A stretch of DNA of 64,000 nucleotides, taken from NCBI GenBank assembly GCA_029531795.1, contig JAPEIS010000003.1:620001-684000 (forward strand), given 5' to 3'. This document shows, piece after piece, positions 33,271 to 45,739 of this stretch (positions within the stretch are counted from its first letter, which is position 1; every line of letters starts with the position of its first letter). A program made the translations under genes and the position numbers. The notes below the pieces were generated by a model that was not told the DNA's origin, searched no databases, and saw nothing but the letters and a program-made list of their open reading frames with translations. The stretch comes from Sclerotinia nivalis. Taxonomy: Eukaryota; Ascomycota; Leotiomycetes; Helotiales; Sclerotiniaceae.

Positions 33271-34055
33271 TCAAGCGTCGCGTCCCAGCTTTTTGGCTAG
33301 TTTCTTTTGATCTTCCGGTGACAGACACTTTTCGTCCGTTTCTTTCAGGGCCTTCCCTATGGCCAAGGTAGTCTTTACCGACTTACTATCCACCCAAACT
33401 TTTCCATTCCTTCCTACGGCAATCTCAAATGAAACGCCAGCCTCCCCTAACTCCTCAAGTATCGTCAAGCCACCTTGATCGGCTGGGCGAGACATCATCA
33501 TCCGTCTTGCCATACCGAGCGAAACGTCGAAAAGCATCCCTCCTTCCAATGGCCCCAAACCTTCCGATTTACCAGTTGATGCTGATACACATTCTAATTC
33601 CGGATCCATATGTTTGTTGGCAAGGGTAACTCGTGCATAGACCAATGAGCCTTTTTCAAGCTGCGGGCGGGTTTTCTTCGTAGCTCCCTCGAACGAGAGC
33701 ACTGGTAGACTGGCATCCGACGTGAAATCGCTAAGATTTGCGTAATAAACGTCTCCTGCTGACTTTTTAATGGAAGCAATTACGAGATCTCCTACTGTTG
33801 GAATGTACTATGGAAAATATTAGCTCTTGAGGAAGAAGGAGTTGTGATTTGGTCTCTTACTCTGCCAGCAGTGAATTCAACCCATATCGCGTTCTTCCTC
33901 GAGTCTGTCTGTAATTGTCCTGCCACAGTTGAAGTAATTGTATTTGGAGGAATATGTCTTAACCCTGGGCCGAGCTTCAAAGGTAAACTTGGGTGAGAAG
34001 GTAATAATTCTGGAGCAATATGATCGCCCGGAAGGACGAAGGTTTCTGTTGACAT
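33271..34055 (-). CDS. RRP40: Exosome complex RNA-binding cap subunit Rrp40
   Basis: Non-catalytic cap subunit of the RNA exosome (EXOSC3/Rrp40), acting in 3'-5' RNA processing and decay in nucleus and cytoplasm. Two exons, 34,055-33,861 and 33,807-33,271, with a 53-bp intron (GTAAGA...CATAG). The spliced frame is 244 codons (243 aa), the normal family length. The N-terminal domain begins FVLPGDHI and contains LGPGLRHIPP. The S1 domain is formed across the splice (TAGR joined to YIPTVGDLVIASIKKSAGD). The KH domain carries the family's conserved G-x-N-G (AVGRNGKVWV) near residue 200. It is divergently transcribed from the SSZ1 gene, start codons 359 bp apart. The gene appears intact. Confidence 0.95.
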
Positions 34056-34414
34056 TATGTTGTTGTGAACAAATGATTATCTTGACTTGTACAACCCTAT
34101 GACCAGTATGTTTCTATAAATATCGTCGTTGCCTTTGATATTCTTGAGTTTGTTGTATATTGACTGTATATTTCCATTCCGACAAATAAATGTTGCAGTT
34201 TTCTCAGCCTTGCGTCTGTCAATGTGGGGGCTTAAGATGTGGCGCTAGCGAAATTCTCTAAGTTATGCGATTTTGAAAAAGTAAAAAAGTTCTGGATCTA
34301 ATTTACGTTTGACATTTACACAGAAAAATATCACCACTTTGATTTTGAGTCAAAGTCTTCCCCTTGCTTCACTCTATTTCTAATTTTCTCCCGTATTCCT
34401 TTGTATTTTCAAAA
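34056..34414. promoter_or_regulatory. Shared divergent promoter region of RRP40 and SSZ1
   Basis: 359 bp between the two start codons, AT-rich. A pyrimidine-rich stretch (TTCACTCTATTTCTAATTTT, 34,368-34,387) lies just before the SSZ1 ATG, as is common at fungal transcription starts. No specific binding site is identified. Confidence 0.55.
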
Positions 34415-36294
34415 ATGGCCGCTGAAGTCCCTGCATCAAACGGCACTGCTGGAGAGAGAAATGTCATTGGTATCTCTTTCGGAAACTCCAACAGCTCAAT
34501 TGCCTACACTACCGTTGAGGATAAAGCTGAAGTTATTGCCAATGAGGACGGTGGTAAGTATTCATGCCACAAGAATAGACAGACCGAAATGAAGGGGGTA
34601 GATTGATTGACTTCGACTGCAGATCGTCAAATTCCTTCCATTTTGTCTTATATCCACGGGGACGAATACTACGGCCAACAGGCCAAGCAACAACTCATTA
34701 GAAATAGCGGAAACACCGTTGCTTATTTCAGAGATTTCCTCGGTCAAGAGTACGTAACGAATCATACATGCCCCTTTGGATTTCGGCTGTGTTTTCAGAA
34801 ATGGTGAAAGATGGCTAACATTTTGCCCCGCACCCGCACAGCTTCAAATCGATAGATCCTACACATTGCCATGCTTCAGCACATCCTTTTGACCACGAGG
34901 GCACGATCGCATTCAAGATTCAAGATAAAGAGGAAGGTGAACCATCGATTGTCTCTGTCTCCGAGGTAGCAACCAGAGTAATCCGTCGTCTCGCACAATC
35001 CGCATCAGATTTTTCTGGAAAGCAAATCAACTCAGCCGTTATCACAGTCCCGACAAATTTCTCCGATAGCCAAAAGACAGCATTGACAAAGGCTGCAAAT
35101 GACGCTGGTCTTGAAGTTCTACAACTCATCAACGAGCCTGTAGCTGCTTTATTGGCCTATGACGCAAGGCCAGAGAGCAAGGTCGCGGATAAAAATGTGA
35201 TCGTCGCTGATCTTGGAGGAACTCGTTCTGATGTCGCAGTTATCGCATCAAGAGGGGGCATGTATACCATTTTGGCAACTGCACACGATTATGAATTCGC
35301 TGGTGTTCACCTTGATAAGGTCCTGATGGACCATTTCTCCAAGGAATTTATCAAATGGAACTCAATTGATCCCCGTGAGAATGCTCGAAGTCTCGCAAAA
35401 CTCAAGTTGGAAGCCGAGGCTACTAAGAAAGCACTTAGTATCGGAACAAACTCCAACTTCAGCGTTGAGAGCTTGGCAGAGGGTATTGATTTCTCTTCTA
35501 CCATTAACAGACTTAGATATGAGACTATCGCACGCAAGGTCTTCGATGGGTTCAACAGATTAATTGAAGGCGTTGTTAAGAAGGCTGGATTGGATGCACT
35601 GGAAATTGACGAGGTCATCCTTTCTGGAGGTACATCGCACACCCCAAAAATCGCATCCAACGTCCAATATATATACCCCAACGCCACAGTTCTCGCCCCA
35701 TCCACTAGCCCCACTGCGATCAACCCATCTGAATTGCAAGCCCGTGGAGCTGCTCTTCAAGCATCTCTCATCCAAGAATTTGATGCCCAGGATATTGAGC
35801 AATCTACTCACGCTGCCGTCACCACTGTTCAACATATCACAAATGCCATTGGTGTTCTTTCCATCTCTGGCGAGAGTGATAAGGGTGTCTTTACACCAAT
35901 TGTTACTGCCGAAACTGCTCTCCCAGCCCGCCGAACCGTCGAAATTGCCGCTCCTAAAGAAGGTGGTGATGTTCTAGTCAAGATTGTCGAGGGTGGATCG
36001 CACATCAAGGTCACCAAACCAGAGCCAAAACCTAAATCTAACGGAGCCAAGGTAGAGGACGCAAACTCTGATGATTCAGAGGAGGATGAGAGCGAAGAGG
36101 AAGAAGAGGAGCAACGTGAGAGAATCTGGAAGGTGGGAAATGTTCTTGCCGAGGCCGCAATCAAGGGTGTCAAGAAGGGTAGCAAGGTCGAAGTCATGAT
36201 CAACATTAGCAAGGATTTGTCAGTCACCGTGACTGCACGGGAAGTTGGACAGAAAGGAGGTGTTAAAGGAGTCCTCCCAGCTCCTTCAAGCTAA
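34415..36294 (+). CDS. SSZ1: Ssz1, Hsp70-like subunit of the ribosome-associated complex
   Basis: Atypical Hsp70 that, with the J-protein zuotin, forms the ribosome-associated complex assisting nascent-chain folding. Three exons: 34,415-34,553, 34,623-34,749 and 34,842-36,294. Introns are 69 bp and 92 bp (GTAAGT...CAG, GTACGT...CAG). The total is 573 codons (572 aa), slightly longer than the roughly 540 aa of yeast Ssz1. Nucleotide-binding-domain motifs are present in altered, Ssz1-like form: GISFGNSNSSIAYTT (phosphate 1), NEPVAALLAYD, VADLGGTRSDVAVIA (phosphate 2) and LSGGTSHTPKI (adenosine). The C-terminal domain is short and contains an acidic insertion (SDDSEEDESEEEEEEQ), which explains the extra length. 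It lacks an EEVD end, as expected. Intact. Confidence 0.96.
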
Positions 36295-36485
36295 TTTTTC
36301 TAAAGGTTATTATGATGCCAAGATATTACATAGATCGTTTATAAGGACTATAGAAGTACGCTATTCTCTGGTTTTTGCAACTGGTAGATAAAATTAAAAT
36401 AAGAAAAGTTTTCAATCTTAGGCGTTCGCCACTTCTGGATGGTACTAAAGACTTTTTGGAGTCTAACTCGAAAAGATTGAACATG
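36295..36485. other. SSZ1 3' flank up to the LINE insertion
   Basis: Short AT-rich 3' region. The LINE-B copy 1 tail begins about 190 bp after the SSZ1 stop codon. Confidence 0.6.
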
Positions 36486-36489
36486 TACA

Positions 36490-36511
36490 TGTGTGTGTGT
36501 GTGTGTGTGAT
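36490..36511 (-). repeat. CA-dinucleotide 3' tail of LINE-B copy 1
   Basis: About ten GT units on the plus strand at the element end. LINE-B copy 2 ends in a shorter version (ACACACATAC, 55,921-55,930). This is the element's terminal simple repeat rather than a random microsatellite. Confidence 0.75.
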
Positions 36512-36565
36512 ATTTTTCGTCCGAGGCTCTGTGCGAAGCACAGGCCTCAAATTCCCAATTGGGAC

Positions 36566-36830
36566 AAAGGTGTGACGATGGTCTTAATTCAAGGCATGAT
36601 AGAATGAATCAATTAATCTATACTAGAGAATAACAAACTACCGTACCAAATACAATAGAGTTGAGCCTTTTATGGTCCCCTCGGAGGGGACCAAAGCCCT
36701 AAACGAATACAGGATGAAATAAATGAAATAATAACCTGAGGCATTTTGGTCCCTTCGGAGGGGACCAAAAGCCGAAAGAATGGCCTAAGGCATTTATGGC
36801 ATAATAGAATAACAGGATCGTCACAAAAGG
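36566..36830. repeat. Solo LTR-like element, family D, with AAAGG target duplication
   Basis: 36,571-36,825 (255 bp) begins TGTGACGAT and ends ATCGTCACA. AAAGG flanks both sides (36,566-36,570 and 36,826-36,830). LINE-B copy 2 lacks this segment and reads directly through the corresponding site near 55,865. It contains two hairpins with nearly identical sequence: GGTCCCCTCGGAGGGGACC (36,674-36,692) and a one-base variant (36,748-36,766). TG/CA ends and a 5-bp duplication fit a solo LTR. No internal partner of this family lies in the window. Confidence 0.8.
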
Positions 36831-37249
36831 ACGTTAGGGGAGGAAGGCCTCTGGGTTTCTAATTAGCTAATCTAAATTTACTAGTATTATATATACTAAA
36901 TGCTTTAGCAGGGTTTATATGATTGCTGTTGCGTATTGAGTTAATCTTTTGGATAGATATTTCAGCTATCCTTTACAATATAGTTAGATCCCTCGATTCC
37001 TGATCTTCTCTTTTTCGTTATCGTAATCGAGCTTTTTTAATATGATTTTGTTAATATAAAGATTTTTTTTTTTTTTTTAAAAATTTATACAAACTCAATT
37101 TTTCCGGACCAAAACCTAACGCCTTATACAAAGAAAATCCAAAAATAATATAAAATAAAAATAAAAATAAAAATCAAAGCAATCCTTCAATCAATAAATT
37201 GTATAGGGAATCGAGGATATATATCCTAATAGAACCTTATAGATTTGAA

Positions 37250-40200
37250 TCAAATTGCTAGTTTCGTTGTTTCTTTTATACTTCCCAAAAGATAAGAGAT
37301 AGCTTCAGATAGTAATAACTTTGAAAGGGTTTTTTGAGCATTTCCAATTTTACAAAAGTAAAAATGAAAAGAGGATTTTCTTTTCTCATATAAATATAAC
37401 ATATAAGCATCTTCGTAATTGAAACAATCATAATACACTGCGAAATCGCTGTGTTGAGATCTGACTGCTAGAATATATCCTAGTATCGTTCGATTAAAAG
37501 AAAGCATAATCGATTTATTATTATAAATTATAAAAAGATCATTGTAGCTTTATAATGCTATAATTGTCTATAATTTAACTCTTGTTGATTTGGTATTCGT
37601 TTTAACAATTCTTTTTAAAAAAGCGAGAATACAAATAGAATCAAATAAAGATAGAAATACTGTTCCCTCTTTAGCTACTTTATCCGCTACTTCGTTTCCG
37701 GAGATATCTAAATACCCAAGAACCCATCAAATTCGAATTGAGTTAGGGCAAGTATATAGCAAACGGAGCCTGAAAGACCAAGCTATAACTAGTTCGCAGA
37801 ATTCTTCAAATACAGATTGAAAGGATCCAATGGAATGAAAGCCTAATCGCATAACAACCTCTAAATTATCCAAGAAAACCCAAAGGTCTGTAACAAACTT
37901 AACTGAAAATAACTGTATTGCTGTTTGAACATCTTTCAAAACTATAATTGCTTCGATATCGAAGACTTCAACATTACAGCCTAATAAGAAAACCTATCGA
38001 TCCATTTACAGATTGTATTGATAAATTACTAATCCACCTCCTATAATACCATCCAAAACTTCGCTTTTCGAATCATCGAAGAAGACTTGCAAATCACTTT
38101 TTGGAATCGTAAATATAAACCTTTCGAAATCTTTAGCTATTTGTTCCTTCGAACAACCAAGAGGATCACCGATCCGGGTTTCTGTAATAATACACAATTC
38201 TTTGTTCCTTCAAAAAAGAAAAACAATTGAATTGATATATTCAGCTTTTAGAAAAGCTAAAATAATTCTTGAGAACCTTGATTCAGCAGTTCTAACCCCA
38301 GCTTTAGCTAGGATATTTTTGGTTCGAATTCGAAAGGGATGTTTAGGATCTAGCCGAGCCGTTCGGACAGCAAAGCTCTGGGATATCAAATTTAGCTCAA
38401 TCTCAGGAAGCATCAGATTTGATTCCTTATATAAAGCAGCAGTATTAGTTGTACAAAATACAAAAAGGATTACTCGAATATTAGTTAGTATAATCTTATT
38501 CAAAAACTTCAAATATCCATTCATTTGATTCGAGATTGTGAAGTTTAGACCTCGTTTCCTAGTTCAGCTAGACCACCAGGTTTCGATTACAAAGTAACAT
38601 TTCTTCAGGACACAAACTATAACTACTCTTTGAAACAAAATTAATGAGATACCTCGAGTTGTCCTTCCAAACGAATACAATGCATTCACAATAGTAAAAA
38701 CCTTAGCTGAAAGAATCTAAATATAAAATTTGAAACTCAATTCTCTATCGAAATAAACCTCTAATCATTTCAATAGATCTGGTTTTTTCATTATTAAAAG
38801 ATTTTCTATATAAATAATAGGACTTTCGATATCTTTCTTGGAATCTTTAAAGAAATGTATCAATTCAGACTTTATAAAATCGAAAGTGATCCCTTCAGAT
38901 TTACCTCAATCCAAAGCCTTCAGCATTTCGAATTGTAATTGATTACAATTAAATTGTAAACTTGAAGAAAAAGTTACTAATATAATATCGTCTATATATC
39001 CAAATCTTCGAATAAGATTATTTAATCAAAACAAAGAAGTTATATAAAGTATAAAAAGAATAAATGAAATTAAAAAACCTTATAGCAAACCACATTCAAT
39101 ACTAATACTAAATCCTATTTCGCTATCAAACCAAATACGAATTGATCGATTTGTAGAGAACGATTATATTTATCGAACTAGATTATCAAGCTATCTTTGT
39201 TCTCTGAATCAGCAAACCAAACATCCTGAAAGAACAACATCAAAAGTACCTTTGATATCCATAGTTAATAAAATAACTTTAGAATCTAAATTCAAAATCA
39301 TTTCCAAATCATATGTAAGGCAAATTGTGAAATCGATTGATGAACGTAAGGGAAGCACTCCGAACTATTATTTGACTAATACTTTGAGGGTTATAGCAAT
39401 CCAGGATATCTTCTTTGTAATCAAACATTCGAAATCTTTTCCTAATACTGAAAGCAGGATTATTGATCTATAGGATCTAGGATTTGTACAATTTGATTTG
39501 TTCGGTTTCGGAACGATGGCTACAATCGCTGATCGGAAGTATTTAGGGTGGTGACCTATTTCGAGGCATTTTTGAAAGAGTTGTAAAATATATGATTCGA
39601 TCAATGGCCATGCTAATTGTAGGATCTTGATAGGGATCTCGTCTATTCCTGAAACTGTATTACCCATACGAAGAATAGCAATTTGAATATCCTAAATTGT
39701 AATAGCAGGAAAAACAATTGAACGAATAAAAGTTGAAAACAAATCAAATAGGATATTGTTAACTTTAGTTGTATTAATCAACAGATTATTGATGAATAAA
39801 TCTCTTTTAGTTTGAATTATTATAGCAAAAGAATAATTTAAAGGATCTACTAAAAAAAGAATTCGATATGTTCCAATTGATTGATATCATTTTGTTATTT
39901 TAAAAACATCTTTTATTTCTTTGACTGAATCAAGCTTAAAAAGCCAAAATTCCTTTTTCGCTTTTTTGACAACTTTTCGAAAATTTTGTTTTGATTCTGA
40001 AAAGTTGTTCATTCAGTTTTCTTGAACAGCTATCCGGCAGATCTCGTTCTACTATAGTTGATCTGTATTTCGGTCGAATGATCTTTGAGCTGATCCTGTA
40101 TATACTGATTGTAGAACTTGAGTGATATCTAAAGCTAATTTATCAAGATCTGTAGTTGTGTTCAAAACTAGTAGATCTAGATTCAATAGATTCTCTATTA

Positions 40201-40291
40201 ATAAAATAGAGAAGAGTTTTTTGTTTAATATATTGATTCGGAGTTTTTGAATCGGGTTCTGAAATCTTGTATTCCAATTCAAAGTTGTCAA
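37250..40291 (-). pseudogene. LINE-B copy 1 ORF2 remnant (endonuclease end, RT, RNase H)
   Basis: Heavily interrupted. The readable blocks in order are: 40,291-40,052, the end of the endonuclease (TLNWNTRFQNPIQ); 39,667-39,368, the RT N-terminal part (GIDEIPIKILQLAWP, VPKPNKSN, YRSIILLSVLGKD); about 39,000, the catalytic YxDD region, degraded; 38,524-38,210, the connection region; 38,197-38,006, RNase H (VFFDDSKSEVLDG); and C-terminal blocks to 37,250 (FHFYFCKIGNAQKTL). They match the plus-strand copy at 52,294-55,458 block by block. Confidence 0.85.
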
Positions 40292-40314
40292 TAAGGATCG
40301 ATAATCAGAAATTG

Positions 40315-40527
40315 TGTCACGGGGTCCCCGTATATGGTATACGGAGACCGCTCGGGTTCCGACCCGTAGGAGTCGGACCTCGGATAAGTGTAGACTAGCC
40401 TCGGTCGGGGCTAACGCTACATATAAATGTATTTAAGGAACCGTTCCTTCTATAGAAATATAATTCTTCGAGCTACATCTTATCAATAAAAATGATTTCT
40501 GTTATCCTATCTGCTGCCTTCATAATA
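40315..40527 (+). repeat. 5' LTR of chromovirus copy 1
   Basis: 213 bp from TGTCACGGGG to ATAATA (GTGATA in the other copies). Contains the five-hairpin array. Confidence 0.93.
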
Positions 40528-40859
40528 CTACATAGCTCCTTTCTATCTGTATCGATACTTCTACAATATCGTCCCATCCGTACCCGCCTAACCAACCCGG
40601 TTCCCCTGAAGAATTCGCTACCGCTATAACCAGTGATATTGCAATCTGGTATCGTTACCTTACCTTTTTTTACGAATTCAATATAAGAATAGAAACAAAA
40701 GTGATCGATCTGTAATCCGCAATTCAAAAGCTTACTCTCGATCTGTAAATCGAGAAAACTATATTTATACGATAAAAAAAGAAAAACGATAAATTGATTA
40801 CCCATCTGATTTAACTCCATCCCATCCCCATTACCCCGTCTGTTTCAATCCCTATCAAC

Positions 40860-41855
40860 CTAACCGACCCCTCGCTTTTGATTCCTGTTACAATCCCAAC
40901 TACTGCTTCTATTCTATCGAAACCTCAATTGAATGAGAAGGTATTTGATCCTGCACCGTTTAATAAAACGAAAATCGATCTTAATCGATTTGTCGATCAA
41001 ATATAGAATAAAATGTATACCAATTCCGATCGCTTCATTTTCTTACATTCCTGTCTGATTTATGTAACTAGAAAATTAACTGGACCCACTGTTGTGCAAA
41101 TTCGATTGTATAATATCAAAGGACAATTTGTTAAACTTACCGATTATGAAAATCTATTGCAAATACTAGAAAGAACTTATGGAAACCAGAACAAACGAAC
41201 CGAGACCCGGAAACTCTTGATCAATCTGAAACAGAGAAACCAATCGTTCTATATCTTCTATACTGAGTTTCAAAGATTAGTATTGGAAACCGGGATGGCC
41301 GACAATAATAGTACCCTGGTTATCCTATTAGAACAAGTTCTATCAAATGAACTAAAAAACCAAATTGTTATCGTTGAACCCCCTACAGATAGTACCAACG
41401 CATTCGCCGCTTTCGTACAGACATTAAAAAATCGCCATCTGTACCTGATAAAACCGACCAACTCCGGTCGTAGCTTAATCGTCCCGCTACTCTATATTAT
41501 TATTCAAAATCTAAATCCTGTTAACCGTATCCTTACTCTGTCCCCGAATCCTACTATCCGATCTGTTACTCTCATTACGATTATACCTGTTGAAGATCCA
41601 ATGGATTTCAATTCCCAAAGATGTACTAATAGACATGAACAAGGGGAATGCTTCCATTGTAGATCTACCGATCATTGTGTGAAAGATTACCCATTCCCAG
41701 ATAATCATCCTATACAAGCTAGAGCTAACCTTACCAGTTTTGCCTTACTATCCTCTATTCCATCTTCTGTCCAGATTCAATTGTATGCTATGTCATTGTA
41801 CAGTTTGTTTCTTTCTGGCTTCTCGAGTTCGGGAAACGGAACCCGCTTGGTATAA
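40860..41855 (+). pseudogene. Chromovirus copy 1 gag
   Basis: The open part is 41,013-41,855 (280 codons). A homologous stretch continues upstream to about 40,860 across a TAG. It contains the retrotransposon Gag capsid region (about 41,150-41,450) and a single CCHC zinc knuckle at 41,650 (CFHCRSTDHCVKDYPF), whose last Cys is replaced by Tyr. The minus-strand copy at 60.4-61.5 kb keeps that Cys but has lost the first one. Gag would form the virus-like particle and bind element RNA. Inactive. Confidence 0.85.
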
Positions 41856-41953
41856 ATCGTTATCAAACGAAAACCCTACACACACTATATCTATCCGCCG
41901 CCGCAACTTAAGGTTTATCTTTCGTTGAAGAAACAAACAATCGAACAAATCTG

Positions 41954-43480
41954 ATGATATTGTTTGTTATTGTTCTATCGATGTTTAATCGATCCTGTTC
42001 TATTTATACTATGGTGGATAGCAGATACAAAGGATATATTTTCGCGGATCGAAGTTGGATGGAAGCTACCAAACTTTCAATATACAAATTATCTATCCTG
42101 TTCGAAATCATTGGATTCAACGGAAAAATACTGCCCGAAAACCAAATGGATTGTTATATTCTAATTGATCTGCAAATCAATGATCATTATGAGAAAAGAT
42201 CGAAAATCTATATTACTAAACTAATTCATTATCCGATTGTCCTGGGGTTGGTTTGGTTAAAGAAGTATAATCCCTATATCGGATTCGCATTTAATACCTT
42301 TCGCTTTGATAACAAGTTCTGCCGAAAGTCCTATAATACATCTATGCAACCATCGAGTGTCCGAACCCTATCCGATATCCCTATCAAAGCCTATTCTGTT
42401 TATTTATCGCTTCGTCCTGAAGTATTAAAGAAAAGAAATATAGCAAACATTTCAATCCGAACTTGCTCGATATACACCCGTCGAGGCTACAAGATATTCC
42501 AAGCTAGTATCGATTTGATAGACCGAATCCTAAAGGAAAAAGAAAATCCTGCTTTCGAAGATCTGCCTTCTGAATTCCGTTCATGGATCGATATATTTTC
42601 TTCACATAACACTAACAAACTACCTCCGCACCGCCTATACAATCATAATATCCGATTGTAAGATAAAACTAAATTACTATTTGAAGCCCTGTATTCAATA
42701 TCTCGGGACGAATTGAAAGCTTTGCAAAAATGGTTAAAGGAAAACCTAACAAAAGAATTTATCCAACCAAATTCTTTCACTTCTGTTTTGTTTATCTTAT
42801 TTATTAAGAAACTCAATAATAGTCTTCGATTCTATATAGATTATTATATATTGAATAATCTATTTGTAAAAAACCAATACCCATTACCTTTAATCAAAGA
42901 ATCCTTGAATAATCTGAAAGGGATAAAGTATTTTACAAAAATAGATATCATCTCAATCTTTAATAATATCCGAATCAAAAAAGGACAAGAATACCTAATT
43001 GTATTCTGTATCCGATTCAGCTTGTTCGAAACCTTGATCATACTGTTCGAGCTGATCGAAGCCCCAACAATGTTCCAACGATTTATCAACAATACTCTAA
43101 AAGAATACCTGAATATATTCTATACTGCTTATCTAAATGATATTCTGATTTATAGCAAAATCCATTCTGAACATATAAAGTATATACAAAAAGTATTAAA
43201 CGCCTTACGGAAAACCGGATTATATACCAATCTATCGAAATACGAATTCCTGAAATCTAAAACGAAATTTCTGGGCCTAATTGTAGGCCGAAAAGGGATC
43301 CGAATGGACCCAGCCAAGATTAAGACGATAATTGATTAGAAAACGCTAAAGAATCTAACAGATATACAAATATTTATAAGGTTTAGCAATTTCTATCGAC
43401 GCTTTATTCACGACTTCTCCTCGATCATTCGCTCGATAATAAACTTGACCAAGAAGGATATAGCCTTCCAATAAGATCCT
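41954..43480 (+). pseudogene. Chromovirus copy 1 pol: protease and reverse transcriptase
   Basis: Frame 41,954-42,661 holds the retropepsin region (VDSRYKGYIFADRSW; the active-site Asp-Ser-Gly is changed to Asp-Ser-Arg; ILGLVWLKKYNP-like end). A stop then separates it from the RT at 42,713-43,339: PLPLIKESLNNLKGIKYFTK, DIISIFNNIRI, and YLNDILIYSK, where the catalytic YLDD has become YLND. A TAG at 43,337-43,339 replaces the expected Trp. Pol lies in a different frame from gag. The catalytic Asp loss and the stops make it inactive. Confidence 0.88.
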
Positions 43481-45739
43481 AATTGTAAAAAATCGTTTTC
43501 GAATCTGAAAACTGCATTTACAATAGTACCTATATTAACCTCTTTCAATTAAAAGAAAGATATAATTCTAGAGATAAACATATCGGATTATATATCTGCT
43601 AGAATCCTTTCCTAATATAATAACGATAGGATTCTGAAACCTATTATATATTTCTCAAAGAAGTATTCGATTGCAAAATATAATTACAAGATTTATAATA
43701 AAGAATTATTGGCAATTATTCGCTGTTTCGAAAAATAGCAACCCGAATTAGAAAATGCCTTTTCCTTGATCAAGATTATTACAGATTATAAGAATCTGGA
43801 ATACTTTACGATAACAAAACTATTGAATCGTTATCAAATCCGTTAATCTGAATTTCTATTCTGTTTCAATTTCAAGATTATATATCATCCCAGAAAGTAA
43901 GGAGCGAAATTTGATATTCTAATCAAAAGATCAAAGGATTTGCCTAAAGAGGGGGATAAACACTTTCTTCATCAAAATCAAACTATTCTGAAAACCGAAA
44001 ATCTAAATACAAATCTGTTTCCTATTATTAAATCAAAGAAAAAAATCCGTTTCGTAATTACAATCCATAACCAAATCTATACCGATATCCCGTTGTCTAT
44101 CCGCAATCCCGAATTATCTATCCGCGAACCTGGATTACCTATCTATAAACCTGAACCACCTACGATACCCGATAACCCAATCCCTATCCAATTACCTAAA
44201 TCTATATAATTGGAACCCCCTGAAAAACTGAAACCCCTACTCACTGAAGCTTACCTGTCCGACCCGCTTCCGTTATCGATCTTAAAAACTTTAAAAAAGA
44301 ATACTACTAGATACCCGTATATCACATTATCTGAATATACTATGAATAATAACCTATTATATTATCGTAAAAAGCTTTATATTCCTAACTACGATCCTTT
44401 AAAAGCAAAGCTCCTCCAAATGATCCACGATTCCCCTATTGCCGGATACCCACATCGTACCCATACTTTCGAACTGCTTTCCCGAAACTACTATTGATCT
44501 GGATATTACAATTACATCTCCCGTTAAATACACAATTGTTATAATTGCCACCGAACCGCCCCGAACCATAAAGGACAAAAAGAAGTCTTACACTCTCTCC
44601 CAATCCCGCAACAAACCTGAAGAGATATCTCAATCGATTTCATCACCCATCTTCCGAAAAGCTCTGAGTACAATACGATATTTGTTGTAATCGATCGATT
44701 GACCAAAATGAAGCATTTCCTGCCCTACCAAAAAACCTGTAACTCCGAAAAAATCTCCCGTCTGTTCCTGAAGCATATATAAAAGCTCCACAACCTACCA
44801 CAAACCATTATATCCGATCATAAAACTCAATTTATCTCTAATTTCTAAAAGCATATCTATAAACAATTAGATACTGTTTCGAAACTATCGACAACTTATC
44901 ATCCTAAAACCGATGGACAAACAAAAAGGACGAACACAATACTCAAACAATACCTTCACTCGTATATATCCTACCTACAAAACAACTAATCCGAATAACT
45001 ACCGATCACCGAATTCTCAATTAACTCTACCTAATCCGAAAGCTCCCGCCTATCGTCGTTCTTTGCCAATTACAGTTTCCATCCCCGAATGGGTTTCGAA
45101 CCCGCCACACTCTCCGATCGCCTTGAAATCCTGAACATTGAGAAATTCGTCAAAAAGATAAAATCGATCATCAATCACCTGAAGACCGAACTGACCGCTA
45201 ATCAAATCCGCTATTCGAAGAATACCGATTCCCACCATTCGCCTACCCATCGATACCAACCTAGAGATCTAATCTAACTTAATACTAAGAATATCCGAAC
45301 TCTTCATTCCTAAAAGAAACTAAATTGGAAAAACTTAGATCCCTTTCGAATTCTAAAGAACATAAGTTCATACACTTACGAACTAAAACTCCCTACCTTT
45401 ATAAGAAATCACCCGATCTTTTATATTAACCTATTATATCCCGCCAATGATAACCCTATCCCCAATCAACACAATCCACCTCTTCCTCCTATCAAAGTTG
45501 AAAGCATTGAGCAATTCGATATAGAGGAAATCCTGAATTCCCAATAAGAACATCAAGACCATAATAACCCCCACCTAAAGTATACTATCCGATGGGTAGG
45601 CTATGATACGTCTACCGAAGAACCTACGGAGTATTTGGAGAATGCTCAAAAACTGATCCGTAATTATCACCATCGTTATCCAGATAAACCTGATCCCCCT
45701 AGTCGTCTCAACGAAGCTCGACCCTAAGAAGAGAAGTAC
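43481..45739 (+). pseudogene. Chromovirus copy 1 pol: RNase H, integrase, chromodomain
   Basis: RNase H remnants span about 43,500-43,900. The integrase zinc-binding domain is read at 44,210-44,497 (LLYYRKKLYIPN, then a His-rich end). The DDE core spans about 44,680-45,000: the first Asp in VIDRLTK, the second in ISDHKTQF, and Lys in GQTKRTN where a Glu is expected. The integrase C-terminal segment is at 45,089-45,277 (HLKTELTANQIRYS). A chromodomain is visible at about 45,560-45,715 (YTIRWVGYDTSTEEPTEYLE, then NAQKLIRNYHHRYP). The chromodomain defines the chromovirus group and in this group directs integration to marked chromatin. Confidence 0.88.

Larger units (their letters stand above)
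36486..40314 (-). mobile_element. LINE-B copy 1, 3' part (second Tad1-type family)
   Basis: Minus-strand non-LTR element aligned by eye with LINE-B copy 2 from about 52,370 to 55,930. Its 3' end is a CA tandem tail (36,491-36,510 as GT on the plus strand), the A/T-run region is at 37,050-37,190, and coding remnants extend to 40,314, where the chromovirus begins. The remaining 5' part is found at 62,266-64,000 on the same strand. About 440 bp of the endonuclease region are missing between the two parts. Confidence 0.88.

Noticed and set aside
35307..36227. Long minus-strand ORFs opposite SSZ1
   Set aside because: They are antisense shadows of the SSZ1 coding sequence.
38202..38528. 108-codon plus-strand ORF
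   Set aside because: It is antisense to the LINE-B connection region. The minus-strand reading matches LINE-B copy 2.
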